From Sarcocystis neurona (lineage: Eukaryota > Apicomplexa > Conoidasida > Eucoccidiorida > Sarcocystidae): 64,000 nt of DNA. The notes beneath the pieces were generated by a model that searched no databases, was not told where the DNA came from, and worked only from the letters and a program-made list of their open reading frames with translations. Shown here in pieces: positions 23,537 to 35,300 of the stretch. The stretch spans positions 6,847,414 through 6,911,413 of the forward strand of contig KL647288.1 of assembly GCA_000727475.1 (NCBI GenBank), written 5' to 3'. The translations under genes and the position numbers were made by a program. Numbering within the stretch: the first letter of the stretch is position 1; each line of letters opens with the position of its first letter.

Positions 23537-23887
23537 CTATAAATGATCATACGCCCCCCAAAAGTTTGCTTTGAATGGGCTCGCAAGTTCCCTGATGGTT
23601 CCCTCATCCTGACGCGTTGGAAGAAGGAAAGTGTTTTTGCTCTTCCGCAGGTAGCCTGTCGCAAATGAAAATACACAGTAATGCGAAGTGACACGACGAT
23701 GAATGCTGCCTTGATCGGTGTTCGGCACCACTCGGAACCAGTCAGCACTATTCAGAACCCAATCGTACGCTGAGACGTCCGGACAATCTCGTAAGTTCAA
23801 GTGCGGCACGCTGATTTTTGCGTATATACGTGTACAACGTTGATTCGTACGACAATGCTGAAAGCACGCTGGACGGGCCCTGGTCAC
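23537..23887 (-). mobile_element. Possible relic of LTR-retroelement integrase
   Basis: A minus-strand frame contains GYLRKSKNTFLLPTRQDEG followed by TIRELASPFKANFWGAYDHL. This resembles the N-terminal zinc-finger (H2C2) segment of Ty3/gypsy integrases: DGLLY...RLCVP......LRE.HDSP.AGH.G. The two zinc-ligand His positions appear substituted (SP is preceded by LA, and GH is replaced by ANFWG), and the frame stops just after, as expected for a decayed copy. No LTRs, primer-binding site or reverse-transcriptase block was recognised. The resemblance is by eye over about 35 residues and could be chance. Confidence 0.22.
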
Positions 23888-25476
23888 TTGTGAAGTTCAC
23901 AATGGGGACATTTCTTGGACGGGTAAAATTTTGCCTCCAAGTCTACCTGTTTGTACTTTCTCAAGTGTAGAATCTCCATCACCTGTCAAGACTTCAGCTT
24001 TGCACACGTCAACGTTGATGTTCGCGTCCTGTGAAGCACTTCCCCTCTGCTCACGGACGACTTTGTGACAGAACCTCACACGTTATTTTCCGCGAAACGC
24101 GGTCTAGTAAAGAACGATGTTGAGATATCCCATCTCCACATTCCTTGAGAGCACCTGTACCCAGGGAACTTTTTTCTGCGCACTGCAGATACGGTTTTTA
24201 AGCTCGTAAAAAACACAGGTGTCTACTTTTACGTACAGAAGTCCCTGCTCGTTCAGTGCATACAGCCGTGTCCCAGTAGTGGACGTGCCTCGCAAATATC
24301 GCACGAGCATCGCGCGTTCTGCACTCCACAATAATATACCCCGGTTACTTGTTAGATTCCCACTTCACAAAATTGGAGCAAACGAGACACTACTACTTCA
24401 CCAGTATAGTCCGCCTGCTTCTGCGGCGGTTGTCAGATCTTCCTCCCCTTTCTAACAAGTAACCTTGAGTGCGAACAAAGCTTGTTCGAACCTGAAGTGC
24501 AGTGTTCCCAAATCGAACACTGTACTCTATGTACGCCACACCCAGACATCTGGGAAACCTGAACGGCGGGGGCACGAGGAAATACAGGCGGGAGGACGTA
24601 CAGTTTGAGGGTGTATGACGTTCTCGAGGGTAATACTTCTGCTGGAAATGGCTGACGTCGTGGTTGAAGCCCGTGCAGAGGACTGTATACACGAGAGCAG
24701 ACTGGAAGGAGGAAACATGCAACTTACGCCAACGTATACAACAAGCCGGCATTTAATGTACAAATTCGGCAGACATGAGTACGTGTTGGGAAGACGATTG
24801 TCACACCAACCGCTGTGAAGGCGAGGGGTCTGCACTCTAACCCACGTGGGGGTTTCTTCCCGTGTTCTGGTATTTGTACTTGCAGCTGGGGACCGGCGAA
24901 CTCCCTTGCGCCCTTGGGTAGTACATGGTTATATGTATATGTGGATATATGCAGAAGCCCAAGTGTACCAGCACACTGTACAGATGTCACCGTTGCACAT
25001 TTTGCGCTGCGCTGCATTACCAGTGCCAAGGAGGGTCTCAGTCTCGTAGCTTAGAAGATTCGTCGGAGCCAGTCTATCTAGTACGCAGAGTGTGCACTAA
25101 CGTAGCGTATAACTTGCCACACACTCGCCGCTAAGCACATACTTCCCAGTTCTCCGTAGTCGGTCCGCTGTGTCACAGCGCCATGCGTTGTTCGACCAGG
25201 GAAATTTAGATGCTGGATTTAGTCGGAAACTAACCCCACATGAAAATCTGTATAATCGCACTGTCGGAGTTCTCCGACCTCTCGATTTGGCAGACGACTC
25301 CTGCGCAGTGTTCAGCCAAATAGTACTGCAGATCCAGAATGTGCAGTTGTTAAGGTCACTTGAACAACGGCACTGCTGCAGTTGTAACTGTGCGCCGTCT
25401 CATAGTGCCTACACGCGTTAACATTTGAGATGCACCTGCTCATAGTAGCCGGAGATAGTACAATCGCGTTACTGAA

Positions 25477-25745
25477 TCCGGACAAAACAGGAGAGACCAG
25501 AGCTGAACTCACGTTTGAACTGCTTGTGGCAGGCTTCAGCGTATTGCTCCCCGGTGTCTACCAGTAAGGTTTTAATGGTGTGGTCCTCCTTCCTCCACTA
25601 ATCGGTGGAGCGCGCTACTTAGTCCGGGGAAAACACGAGGTACCAGAGCTGGACACCTGTTTCAACTGTTTTTGGCAGACTTTATGATACTGCTTCTTGG
25701 TGTTAACCAGTTACGCTTCAATTATATGGTCCTACTTGTCCAGCG
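25477..25745 (+). repeat. Diverged tandem duplication, offset 146 bp
   Basis: Copy A starts TCCGGACAAAACAGGAGAG at 25477 and copy B starts TCCGGGGAAAACACGAGG at 25623. They stay alignable for about 120 bases: ACCAGAGCT, GTTTGAACTG/GTTTCAACTG, TGGCAG, GGTGT and ATGGTGTGGTCCT/ATATGGTCCT. Read on the minus strand, copy A gives LLVDTGEQYAEACHKQF, vaguely like the basic helix after a gypsy integrase core, so the pair may derive from a mobile element. That origin is uncertain. Confidence 0.7.
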
Positions 25746-26181
25746 TCCGAAACAACTTCCTCCTGCTCTCGGTGTACCCTCACGTTATTGTCGCACTCAG
25801 TAGTTGTCCCTAGCCATAATTCCTCTATTTTGTGCGTTGAAGCAGTCTCGCCCCACCACGTCACGTCGTCACCAGAAACCCCGCGTTCAACAACGGCACC
25901 TGCGAGCAGTTTCTACCTTGGGCGTGCTGATATACGGCTCTTTACAAGTGAAGAAGCAGTGTCTGAGCAATTCTTTAAAGCTTGCTCTCCTCTATGCTAG
26001 CGTAAAATGTGTTGCAGACAGCGGAGTAGAACACTTGCTCCTCAACTAGATTTTTAGTCCCTGTTAGCCTCTATTATACAGCGTAGAGCCAGTGTGCAGT
26101 GCTGCGTTGTTGATATTCCGTAAGTGACCGTAACTGGGGTAATAGAGCGCGGTGCGACGGTGCAGTTCTCCTACATGAGTG

Positions 26182-26267
26182 TGTATATATGTATGTATGT
26201 ATATATATATATATATATACGCATACATATATACACATATATATATACATATATATATATATATACA
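26182..26267. repeat. (TA)n / (CATA)n microsatellite cluster
   Basis: Several TA runs interrupted by GTATGTATGT, ACGCATACATA and ACACATA over about 85 bases. It is the largest AT-dinucleotide cluster in the window and able to form cruciform structures. Confidence 0.85.
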
Positions 26268-28600
26268 CGTCAGGATATCGTGGATTCACTTTCTGTAAAC
26301 TAATCTACAAATATACGCGTACAGGTTAAATTAAGTGTACGCTGCAGGGCCAACAAGGCCATGCCGTGGACCCGTAACACGTTACAACCTTTCTTCGTAC
26401 AAGCTTATCCATGTGTAGCGTACTATTTAGAAGCAGAGGGTTTTCTCTTATGCTTATGACGTGTAATGGTTTGTTGTATACATTTCTATTTTGGCTTAAC
26501 CAGGCCGAATGTATCCATGCAGCCTGCATGTCAAGTGCGGAATATTCGCACAAGTGAGCGGTAAGTTATGAAGGTCTCTTTTACTGTAACCCTAGCAGAA
26601 CGTTTGTGAGCCTGTATTGTAGGACAACTTGTACAATGAAGACAGCTGTTCGGTGTACACCGCATCGAAGATCTACTAGATACGAGGCGATCTGTAACCA
26701 CGACTGTAGAGTCATCAACACTTGTGGTCGACATCTCTCAGCACTAACGCTCCTGCACGCGGAGCATCTGGCTACCTGAGACTGCGCAGCGTTGTTTCGG
26801 TGCACGTATATGCCTGAAGGGGGCTTTACGCACAGGTATGCTTGAAGAGCTACGTGTGTATGTGCGCACTCTGGAGCATTTTAACCTGCTCACAATATCG
26901 CGAGCTTCCCCTCTGTCAACCACCGCCCCCTCCCTGCAGCTCTATGCGTGCACTGTAAAAAGAGGTATCAAGGTCCACAACGAATAGCTTTCGCTGTGCT
27001 CCGCCATCGAATTATCAAATAGCTGCGTATGTATACCTCCGCATGTGAAGCATGTGTACTGCGAGCGACACGCGTGTATTTTGATGTATGCGCTACCACT
27101 CGTTCTTAACGAAGACGTCTCCTGTCCCTTCCAGCGTACGTAGTATGCTCAAACGCACTCATTCTTTCGCGATACATTTCAGGCCTACGCGAGCTGGTTG
27201 CTTACTGCACGTATTGTTCGCAACGGCCACGATATTTCTTTCTGCATGGTCGGCAACCCATACACCGATGCCAAACCCACACTAATCAGTCCTGTTTCTT
27301 TTTTAACCTGCAGTGAGCAGAATGTTTTACTGGGAAGCTGTTCTCAGCACAAGCAGTCGCGTGAGCTTCGTTCTGCGCTCTCGCGGGGTCCCAAAAATGT
27401 GCTCCTATCATCTTCGACGACTCAGCAACATATTTGCTCCGTGCGCAACTATTCACATCTTCAGGAAAATGAAGCAAAAGTGTGTACGTTTGTCACTGAC
27501 TTCGACGGGTGTGTCTCGGCATGCGATTCTCACCACCCGTCTTTGCGCTACACAGCAGCTTATACAAACCTATTTAATAAACACATGCAAATTCAGCCTG
27601 CGAGCTTGGACCTGTAGTGCGTCGTCTTCGAGCAGTGCGGCCGCGCTGCTTTTTTTCCTCAGCTATGTGTGTTATCATCCGACTTTGCGAGGAGCGGAGT
27701 CCTGCCCAGGTCAGGCTGCGGCACACCGGAGTTGCAGGTTTCCTCATTTCGTGCATCAGATATAACAAACACGCTAAACGTATTTTATGTAATTTCACTA
27801 CACGTATACAGATGCCTTGTCAGCTCGCACCTTAACAGGTGGTGAGTGACGCACGCACGGCACAAAAAATGCATGCTGCGCATCTCTCGGGGTCACAGGT
27901 GCGCACTCTAGCTGAAGCCGCATCACCGCCCTTCATACATGCAGTCCACATTCACACACCTTCTTCCCAACAGTCTAAAATGTGTCGCACACGCGTTAAC
28001 ACTGTTCTGTACCCCTCACGTATACACATATGCCACACATCTGTGCATAACATACCAACATTAGAATACATCCACAGACATATGTATATACACGTACTGA
28101 CTTGTATACCTTCAAAAAAACTCGTTAACTATATATCCAATCTTACGTAGACGTACGTACATCCTACGTGGACGGTATGATGTCATCTTTTCTATACAAG
28201 ACTAGTGTGTAGGTACATGCCTCCGCGCAGCAAGTTCCCCCACTTTCTTCTCTTTTGCGTGACGCTGCTTCGATTTACGCATCTCCCTTTGTTTCCATAC
28301 TTTCCTGAAACAAACTGCCACAGGTTCATCGAAACGGATACAGGTAAATCGTTCATCTTTTTTATCCGTACCTCGCGTTCCTCCCTTCCCTCCTCCATGA
28401 TCCTCCTTGCTCCCATGTGTTGTTCTTTTCTTTTGTCTGTCTTTACGTGTCCTCCTCGCTCCCTCCTGCGTTTGCTCTCCTCCTACAAACGCTTCGTCAC
28501 ATAAGATACAACTTCACTACTTGTGCTCACCTTCTGTAAGAAAATAAAACCCACCCTCACCAACCCTTCGTCACGCTTTTCCTAACCGTCCACTCCTGCT

Positions 28601-29468
28601 GTTGCAGCTGCTTCTCACGCTCCTCCTGTTGGTGGGCTGCTCATCTGTTGCATGCCGTTCCCTACTGCTGCTTCGTCTCCCGAACGTCTTCCTCCTGTTA
28701 CTTCTTTCCATGCTGCACAGAGGGCAGTTGTTCAAGCCGCGCGCCCGAGGCGTCGCACGTGGCAACATGTCCGTACGTATATACGAGTGCATAAACATAT
28801 ATGAGATTCTACATACTCACATACGTATACATACATCAAAACACACACATAAAACGACGGAAACTGGGTCTTCTGTAACATCCAACACTCCTGCAGCCAA
28901 TCCTCCCTGGCACACGCACACTCACGTCGAGTGTGCTGCTGCCCTGATTGCGGCGGCTCTTGGTGCCTCTCACGCTGCCGGCACAGTCACTGTTGCTGCA
29001 GCGCTGCGCCATCGCTTGCAGCGCCTGGAAGCTTCCGATGAGGAGCCACCCTCAAGCAAACCACTCCCGCAGCTGCGAAGGAGTGGCAGACGTAGTACCG
29101 CGGGCAGCAATCCCACACAGGGGCGCATAAGTCCGTGTGAGCCAGCTAGACCTTTCAGCCCCCCAACATTCCCACGCGCAACGGCGCCAAGAGCAGCACC
29201 CGAAAGGTCCTTCTTCTGCATGAACCAGCGTGTGCCTTTTGTAGCAGCAGCGTGGCAGCAGTCGCGCGGCAGTCCCAGCAGCGGAACATTACCAACAGAA
29301 GCAACAGCTGCTGGTGTAACAGCGGACGATGATACAACATACGTACGCCGGTCACCAACAGGAGCACTGGGGGTGTACCAGCAGCAGAAGCAGCATCCAG
29401 CAGCAGGGCTGCAGCAGGATGCTCCTCCGAGCTGCAGCCGTGGGGCGGTGCTGCCTCCTCCAGCTACT
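28601..29468. other. Triplet-rich 3' flank of the giant gene; possible plus-strand exon
   Basis: The region downstream of the giant gene's stop codon. On the minus strand it is CTG/GCT-rich and may be 3' UTR. On the plus strand a pyrimidine-rich stretch ending CTTTCCATGCTGCACAG at 28725 looks like a splice acceptor. From about 28858 a long plus frame runs to 29618 with mixed polar composition (RLQRLEASDEEPPSSKPLP), though it crosses the 3' exon of the opposite-strand gene. No family was recognised, and triplet-repeat composition favours long open frames, so coding here is unproven. Confidence 0.2.
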
Positions 29469-29778
29469 TTACCTGCAGCTCCACATGTTGGGGCTTGGGT
29501 AGTTCCCATAATTGGCTCGTGCTTGCTGCTGAGCACGGCCGAAGCCTGCTCCCGCTGTTGCTGCGGACTGATGACCCGTTGCAGCAGCGAAGTTCGTCTG
29601 GTAAAAAGCGCTGCCTAGTCCTGGCGGATGCGCCGCTGCTGCTGCTGCGTGGTACTGTTGGTTGTAGCCTCCGTACGCCCCGTAGTACCCGGCTGCCACT
29701 GCCGCTGCATGCTGTTGCTGCTGCTCTGAAGCAGCTGCACCTCCGCCTCCCCGCTGGTGGTACGACCCGCCACCCCCG
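29469..29778 (-). CDS. Giant CUE-like Gln/Ala/Gly-rich protein, exon 4
   Basis: Terminal exon (310 nt). Its first base completes the Tyr codon left by exon 3, after an ATGCCTAG acceptor in phase 2. The translation is rich in Gly, Tyr, Ala and Gln: GYYGAYGGYNQQYHAAAA then HPPGLGSAFYQTNF, ending PSPNMWSCR before TAA at 29471-29469. The summed coding length of all four exons is 9129 nt, an exact multiple of three including this stop. A donor-like AG|GTAAAG overlaps the stop, so an alternative downstream exon remains possible. Confidence 0.55.
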
Positions 29779-30291
29779 CTAGGCATCACAAACACACCGC
29801 AGCAAAGACGCAGCAAGTGCTACGGAGTACCACAGAGAGAGAGACAGCCGAAGAAGCAGCAGCAGCAGGTGCGGTCGCAGCGGATGAATCAATACCTGTA
29901 GCTACCGTACGACCACGAGATGCAGGGTCAACGCAATTTGACAGCTGAACCCAGTGCAGCACGTGCGAAATACCTGCAACCCACAACAGCAAAGTGTTCT
30001 GCGTAGATACCCCACAAGCGACTTACGGACCTCCCATTCGGCTAGCGACGTGGTTTACTGTCTGTATATATACATGTTATCTGTGTATTTTTCGTACATA
30101 GAAACATATTCACTTGTGAAACAGAACGTTCGCTTTCACTGCCGCAGCACAATTCTTCAAACACGGAAATACACAGTGCTAGTTCGTACACGTGCCCGTT
30201 GACGTACACACACGTCGAGCTCAGCGCTACCGCGGAAGCAACTTGCATGCCCACTTGTTGCACTGTTGAATTAACGAAGCCTGAGACTTAC
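29779..30291 (-). other. Intron 3 of the giant CUE-like gene
   Basis: A 513-bp phase-2 intron, TA|GTAAGT at 30291 to GCCTAG at 29779 on the minus strand. It contains simple sequence only. Confidence 0.55.
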
Positions 30292-30821
30292 TACTTGCCG
30301 CCTGCGTATATGTTTTTATTGTAAGTGTCTGCAGCAGCTGCTGCACTGGTTAACGCAGCACCGCCGGCGCTGCTGCTCGTGCTGCTGGGGCCGCCGTTGG
30401 CATGCGCCAGTTCCTCAGGTGTCGCTGCTGCAGTTTGTTGCTGCTGACGCGGAAAAGCCGCGCCATGCGTAGCCGAGATGCTGCTGCTGCTAGCAAGATG
30501 GTGATGGATGCTGTTTCTTGTTGCTCCGCCGGCTCCACCTGCTGCTGTTCCTGCAGGCCCTGCTCCCGCCGCTGCAGCGCGGCCCACGAGCGCCGCAGCT
30601 GCGGCCCCACCCGTGACCACACCTGCAGCTCCTGCTGCCGCTGCGCCCTGGCAACTGCTGTTGCCCAATCCTCCAGCACCTCCGGCGCCACTGGTGCTGC
30701 CCCCTCCGTTGTTGCCGTTGCTGCTGCCAGTGTTGCCCAAGTAGTAGCTCCCTAAATACGCAGCGGCTGCCGTGTTGCCGCCGCTGTGGCCAGCCAGCCC
30801 GCTGCCCCCAGAGAGAAAGCC
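30292..30821 (-). CDS. Giant CUE-like Gln/Ala/Gly-rich protein, exon 3
   Basis: A 530-nt exon placed after GTTGGTGAAG in phase 0, with the donor TA|GTAAGT in phase 2. It encodes low-complexity sequence: SGGSGLAGHSGGNTAAAAYL, GSYYLGNTGSSNGNNGGG, long Ala/Gly runs, a PRQQQQTAAATPEEL block and TYNKNIYAGGK at the end. Composition and Tyr/Gly spacing match exons 2 and 4, and phases agree throughout. The acceptor is less certain than the others because several AG sites lie nearby. Confidence 0.5.
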
Positions 30822-32310
30822 CTTCACCAACAGCATGCGCAGCACACCCCACAAAACAGAAGACATGCACCAGCAACACCACCGGCAGCCCCCTCGAGTG
30901 GCACACGGCGAAAAAAAATGTCAGCAGCGACCCGACAGCTCTTACACTTTTACCACCTCCTATGACACACACGTCCGTGTAGACAGTCGCAGGACCACGC
31001 CCAGCTTAGTAAGTATTAACTGTCTCTACCACACCGTTTTCGACAGGAGGCCGCAGTCACGCTTTCATCCCGTATACGCACAAATATGTGTACTTGTATA
31101 TCTGTGTGTGTGTCTGTGTGTGTATGCATGTGGACACTCGTGTGCGCGGATACGTTCACACGTAGCTCCACGTCCACTTCATTAGGCGGGTTCACTGCAT
31201 CTCATGCTGACGCAGAACGTAACCGCAAACGCAGTATACCATCACGTGTACAAACGTCTTCTTTGTCTACACATCGTCTGTCCGCCACGCATCCAGGCCG
31301 ACGTATATATCCGCATATATATGCATATACATATATATATATGAGAGTGACATACGTAGACCGACAGTGGATAAGCTGAGATCCACACACGCATACGAAT
31401 ATGCAGATGTACGGAGGGCCGTATGCCCGCGCAGCAGCGTATGCACCTTCTTCTCGAGAAGCCCGTGTACCAGCAGAAACGAGACACGGATCGCCAGCGG
31501 GCTGCAGACACACAGTCACAGACTTGTCGCATTCTCCTTGCCAACATATGCTTGTTCGCTTCCTCCCCCTAAGAACAGTACTAAAAATAAACTACACGTC
31601 TCCTAAAGCTGCTGCAAATGAATGTACCTGAAGCGCTTTACTCGCGCCTTTCATGCGTACAACACAGCGTGTTTGTCTCGCTCACTATACGCAGGGACTC
31701 TTTCTCGGACAGATCTATACCTATCGAGGATTTCTCCCGACACAAATATGGACTCTGTTTGCCCACGGACCCGCAGCCCGGCATGTGCAAACCTCCTCTT
31801 GCATACCAAATGCCGCATACATACGCGCAGAGCGTATCGAGAACGAGAGCTGCGGACACAAACGAATGGACGTCTCATTTGTGAGGTGTACAACACGCAC
31901 ACGTTTGCACGTGAGAGTATATTCTGCTCGAGACACACCACCAGATCCTCATATAATATGCTTGTCGAAACTTGAGAGACTGCACGCTACAGTTTAAACG
32001 GTGATTGCTGGACGTTCGCACCACCTGTATGGATCACACGGCCTCAACAACAAATACATGCGTGTCTGTGCTCTGTCGGCGGAGAATTCGGATCTTCTAC
32101 ATCTGTCTGCCCACACATATATAGCATCCCGCATTAACGTCTAGTGCCGTACACAGTCTAACACACGTTCCCAGGCTCGGCGCACGCCGCCTAGCGTATC
32201 CCGGCGTTGTATGACACTACAGGAGAACACTCTACGGAAGAGACGCACAAAACACTCTGTCCGTCTACGGCGTCCCGTAGAAATCCCAGACGACTCGCAA
32301 ATCCACATAC
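30822..32310 (-). other. Intron 2 of the giant CUE-like gene
   Basis: A 1489-bp phase-0 intron from AAG|GTATGT at 32310 to GTGAAG at 30822 on the minus strand. It is made of ACGTA/CATACA simple sequence with a TA-rich cluster near 31310-31345. No coding was recognised. Confidence 0.55.
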
Positions 32311-35300
32311 CTTAGTCATGTGCTGCTGTGCCTGCTGCTCAGGGCGGTGACCTGACGTGTAGCCGCCTCCTACCGCAGACAGGCCATGTGCCGCAGCGGC
32401 AGCAGGTGCGGCTGCAGCGGCAGCGGAATTGTAGACCGCTGCAGCCGCAGCTCCGAGGTGTCGGTGCTGCATGCTTTCAAGAGTCGCCATGCTACTGCTG
32501 AGGCCTGGCTGTCCCGCGCCAACATCTCCCGCTGCTGCAGACGCTGCTAGCTGCGCCGCCGCCACGTGTTGTTGTTGCTGCGCCTCTGCTGTGGCGTCTC
32601 CGGCAGCAGCCCCAGCGCCCATGGCGCTGCCGTGTCCGTTCGCCTGCTGCGGCTGAGACGCGTACGGGTGCTGCTGCTGCAGCATGTGGTAGCGGGCGTG
32701 GTGGTGATGAAGATGCGGGTGGTACCCTCCATAACTGCTGCTGCCGCTCATGCCCGTCCCTGCTGCCGCGTTGCTGCCCGCAGTTGCAGCAGCGGGCGAC
32801 GCACCCGCGAGGCCACTGCTGTTGTGTCCATGCTGCAAAGCTCCTCCGTCGACCACTCCTCGACTCTGTTGCTGCTGCTGAGAAACAGAACCCAGTCCCG
32901 CAGATGTTCCCATCACGCTACTGCTGCTTGCCGCTCCGCTGCCCAGCAGACCTAGTCCGCTGCTGCTACCACTCCCTGCTCCACCTGGCGCTCCATGAAG
33001 CCCGTTGCCCGGGGCCGCCGCACCAACGCTGTGAGGTGACGTGGTCATGGGACCGCCGGCGACCCCCGCGACTCCTGCAGCGCTGCTGCCGTGGCCACCA
33101 CCTGCGTGGTGGCTGCCTCCTCCAGCGCCTGGTCCGCTCCCGTCGCCTACTGTTGCGAGCATATCGCTGCTGCCGCTGCCCAGTCCGCTCTCTGCCGCGT
33201 GTTGCTGCAGCACGGCTCCATACAAATGCTCTGCACACGCACTCGAAGACACGTCTGCTGCGACTGCTGCTGCGGCTGCTGCGGCTCCGCCGTCGTACGG
33301 CGCCGCAGCAGCAAACGGAGGCAGCGACGGATACGCCCCCAGATATCCTGCTCCCTGCGCACTCTTCGCTGCTGCTGCAGCGTACGGACCTCCCAGCATG
33401 CTAAAGTGCGGCATCAGATTGTTAGGGCCGTAATACATATTGCTGTACTGCGGCAGGTACCCAGTAGCCAGGTTGGTGTGGTGGTGGTAGCTTTGGTAGG
33501 GATACGCCGATGCAGCGGCAGCTGCTGCTGCGGCTGCAGGTGTGACGGCTGCTTGCTGCTGTTGCTGCGCTGCTGCCGCCGCTGCTCCAGGTGTCGCTGC
33601 AGCTGCTGCGGGCGACACGGCCGGCGACGCAGCAGACGCAAGTCCCGGAGGCGGAGCAAACGTGGTCTGTGTCGTGTCATACGCTGTTGCTGCCGATGGA
33701 GGCGGTGGAGACTGCTGCGGGTGATGCTGCGCTGCAGCTGCGACGGCCGCGAGACCGCCGCTGCTGCTGCTTACTCCCGCCGCTCCCACCCCTGCTCCTC
33801 CTCCTCCCCCAGCGCCCACCGTCTGCTGCTGCTGCTGTGTGGCACTCTGCGCACCAGCGGCTTGCTTGCCATGCTGCTGCTGCTGTTGTCCGTAGTAGCT
33901 GCTTGTTGCTCCGCGGTGAGTAGCGGCAGGAACACTCGCCACTTCCCGCTGCGGCTGCTGCTGCTGGACGCTGCTGGCGCTCCCCACATTCGCGCTCAAC
34001 CCACTGCTCGCGCTGCCTCCTGTTTCGTTGCTGCTGCCTGCAGCGACACCTCCAGCACCGGTACGTGGAGGCGGCGGTGGCGGTTTGACTGCTGCTGCCG
34101 CTCCTCCTCCTCCTCTTTCTCCTCCACCTGCTGTCTGCATCTCCCCTAGCTGGTGCTGCTGCTGCAGCGACGAACGGGCAGACTCGTAGTGGTGGCGCAC
34201 GCCAGCGGCAGCACTAGCCTGCAAAGCCGCATGCTGCTGTTGCTGCTGTCCGTACCCGCTGCTGATCTCGCCGCTACCGCGGTGATCGCCAGCGCTGCCC
34301 AGCTGGCCCCAAGAGCTACTGCTACCCGCGGCTCCGCCGCTGGCTGATGCCTGCTGCTCCTGCTGCTGCTGGCTTGCTGCAGACGGCACTTGCTTGTGCT
34401 TCTCGTCGCTTCTAGCTGTCCCTGCTGTCGCTGCCGCACCACCGCCGCCGCCGGTCGTGGGCCCCCGGTGCTGTTGAGGCTGCAGCGCACTAGTACTGCC
34501 GGCGGCTGCTGATGCTGCGTTCATCTGCTGCTGCGTGCTTTGCTGCTGTGAATACTGGTAGTTGTGTGCGTGTGCATGGCCCGTGTAATTGTAGACCGCG
34601 TTGTTGTACTGCTGCTGCGCATTTCTAGTACTCTCTGCCGATGCTGCAGCACTTCCTCCGGCGCCGTGGTAGCCGCTGTTGCTGCTGCCGTGATGGTGGA
34701 GATGATGCTGCTGCTGTTGCGCGCCACCATATCGCGAGCCGACGCTCGCGCTCCCGGTCCCAGCAACCGTCTGCTGCAAATGCTGCTGCTGTTGCGTGTG
34801 GTACTTGCTTTCTCTCCACTCTCCTGCTCCGGCTAGCAAACCCGCTGCTGTTGAGACATTCGTCCGGCTCGTGCCGCGAATCAGGCCTGCCTGCTCGTCG
34901 CTACTCGCTGGTGGTGGCGCTGCCACTGCAGCCCCGCCGCTCGTCGGACCTGCTGCGCCTGCAGCTGTGTTGCTGCTGCTGCTCCCAGTGGCTGCCGCTG
35001 AGCCTCCGCTGCCTCCGTAACTTCCGCTGCTGTGCTGCTGGAAGTTGCTGCTGCGGCCTCCTGCCCTTTCGTTGCTGCTCCGCTCCACATAGTACGACGC
35101 ACCTGCCTGCTGTTGCTGCTGCTGCTGTCGGTTGTACCCCAAATTGCGGGCGTGATGCTGCTGGTGCGCTCCTGCCCCTCCTCCGCCTCCTCCTCGGGTC
35201 GAGACATGCTGCTGCTGGGTGCTGCTGCCGGCCCTCTCTCCGCCGCTGCTGCTGCCGGTTCCCACGCCTTCGACTACCGCTGATCCTGCGTACTGGTGGT

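Larger units (their letters stand above)
21354..28600. other. Gene-poor intergenic stretch
   Basis: About 7 kb lying upstream of the PP2C gene and downstream of the giant CUE-like gene. It is less triplet-rich than the rest and has no frame over about 150 codons. Noted inside: (CA)n at 22003-22021, a diverged local duplication at 22084-22184, a possible retroelement relic at 23537-23887, a diverged 146-bp-offset duplication at 25477-25745, and (TA)n/(CATA)n at 26182-26267. No tRNA or rRNA was recognised. Confidence 0.5.
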
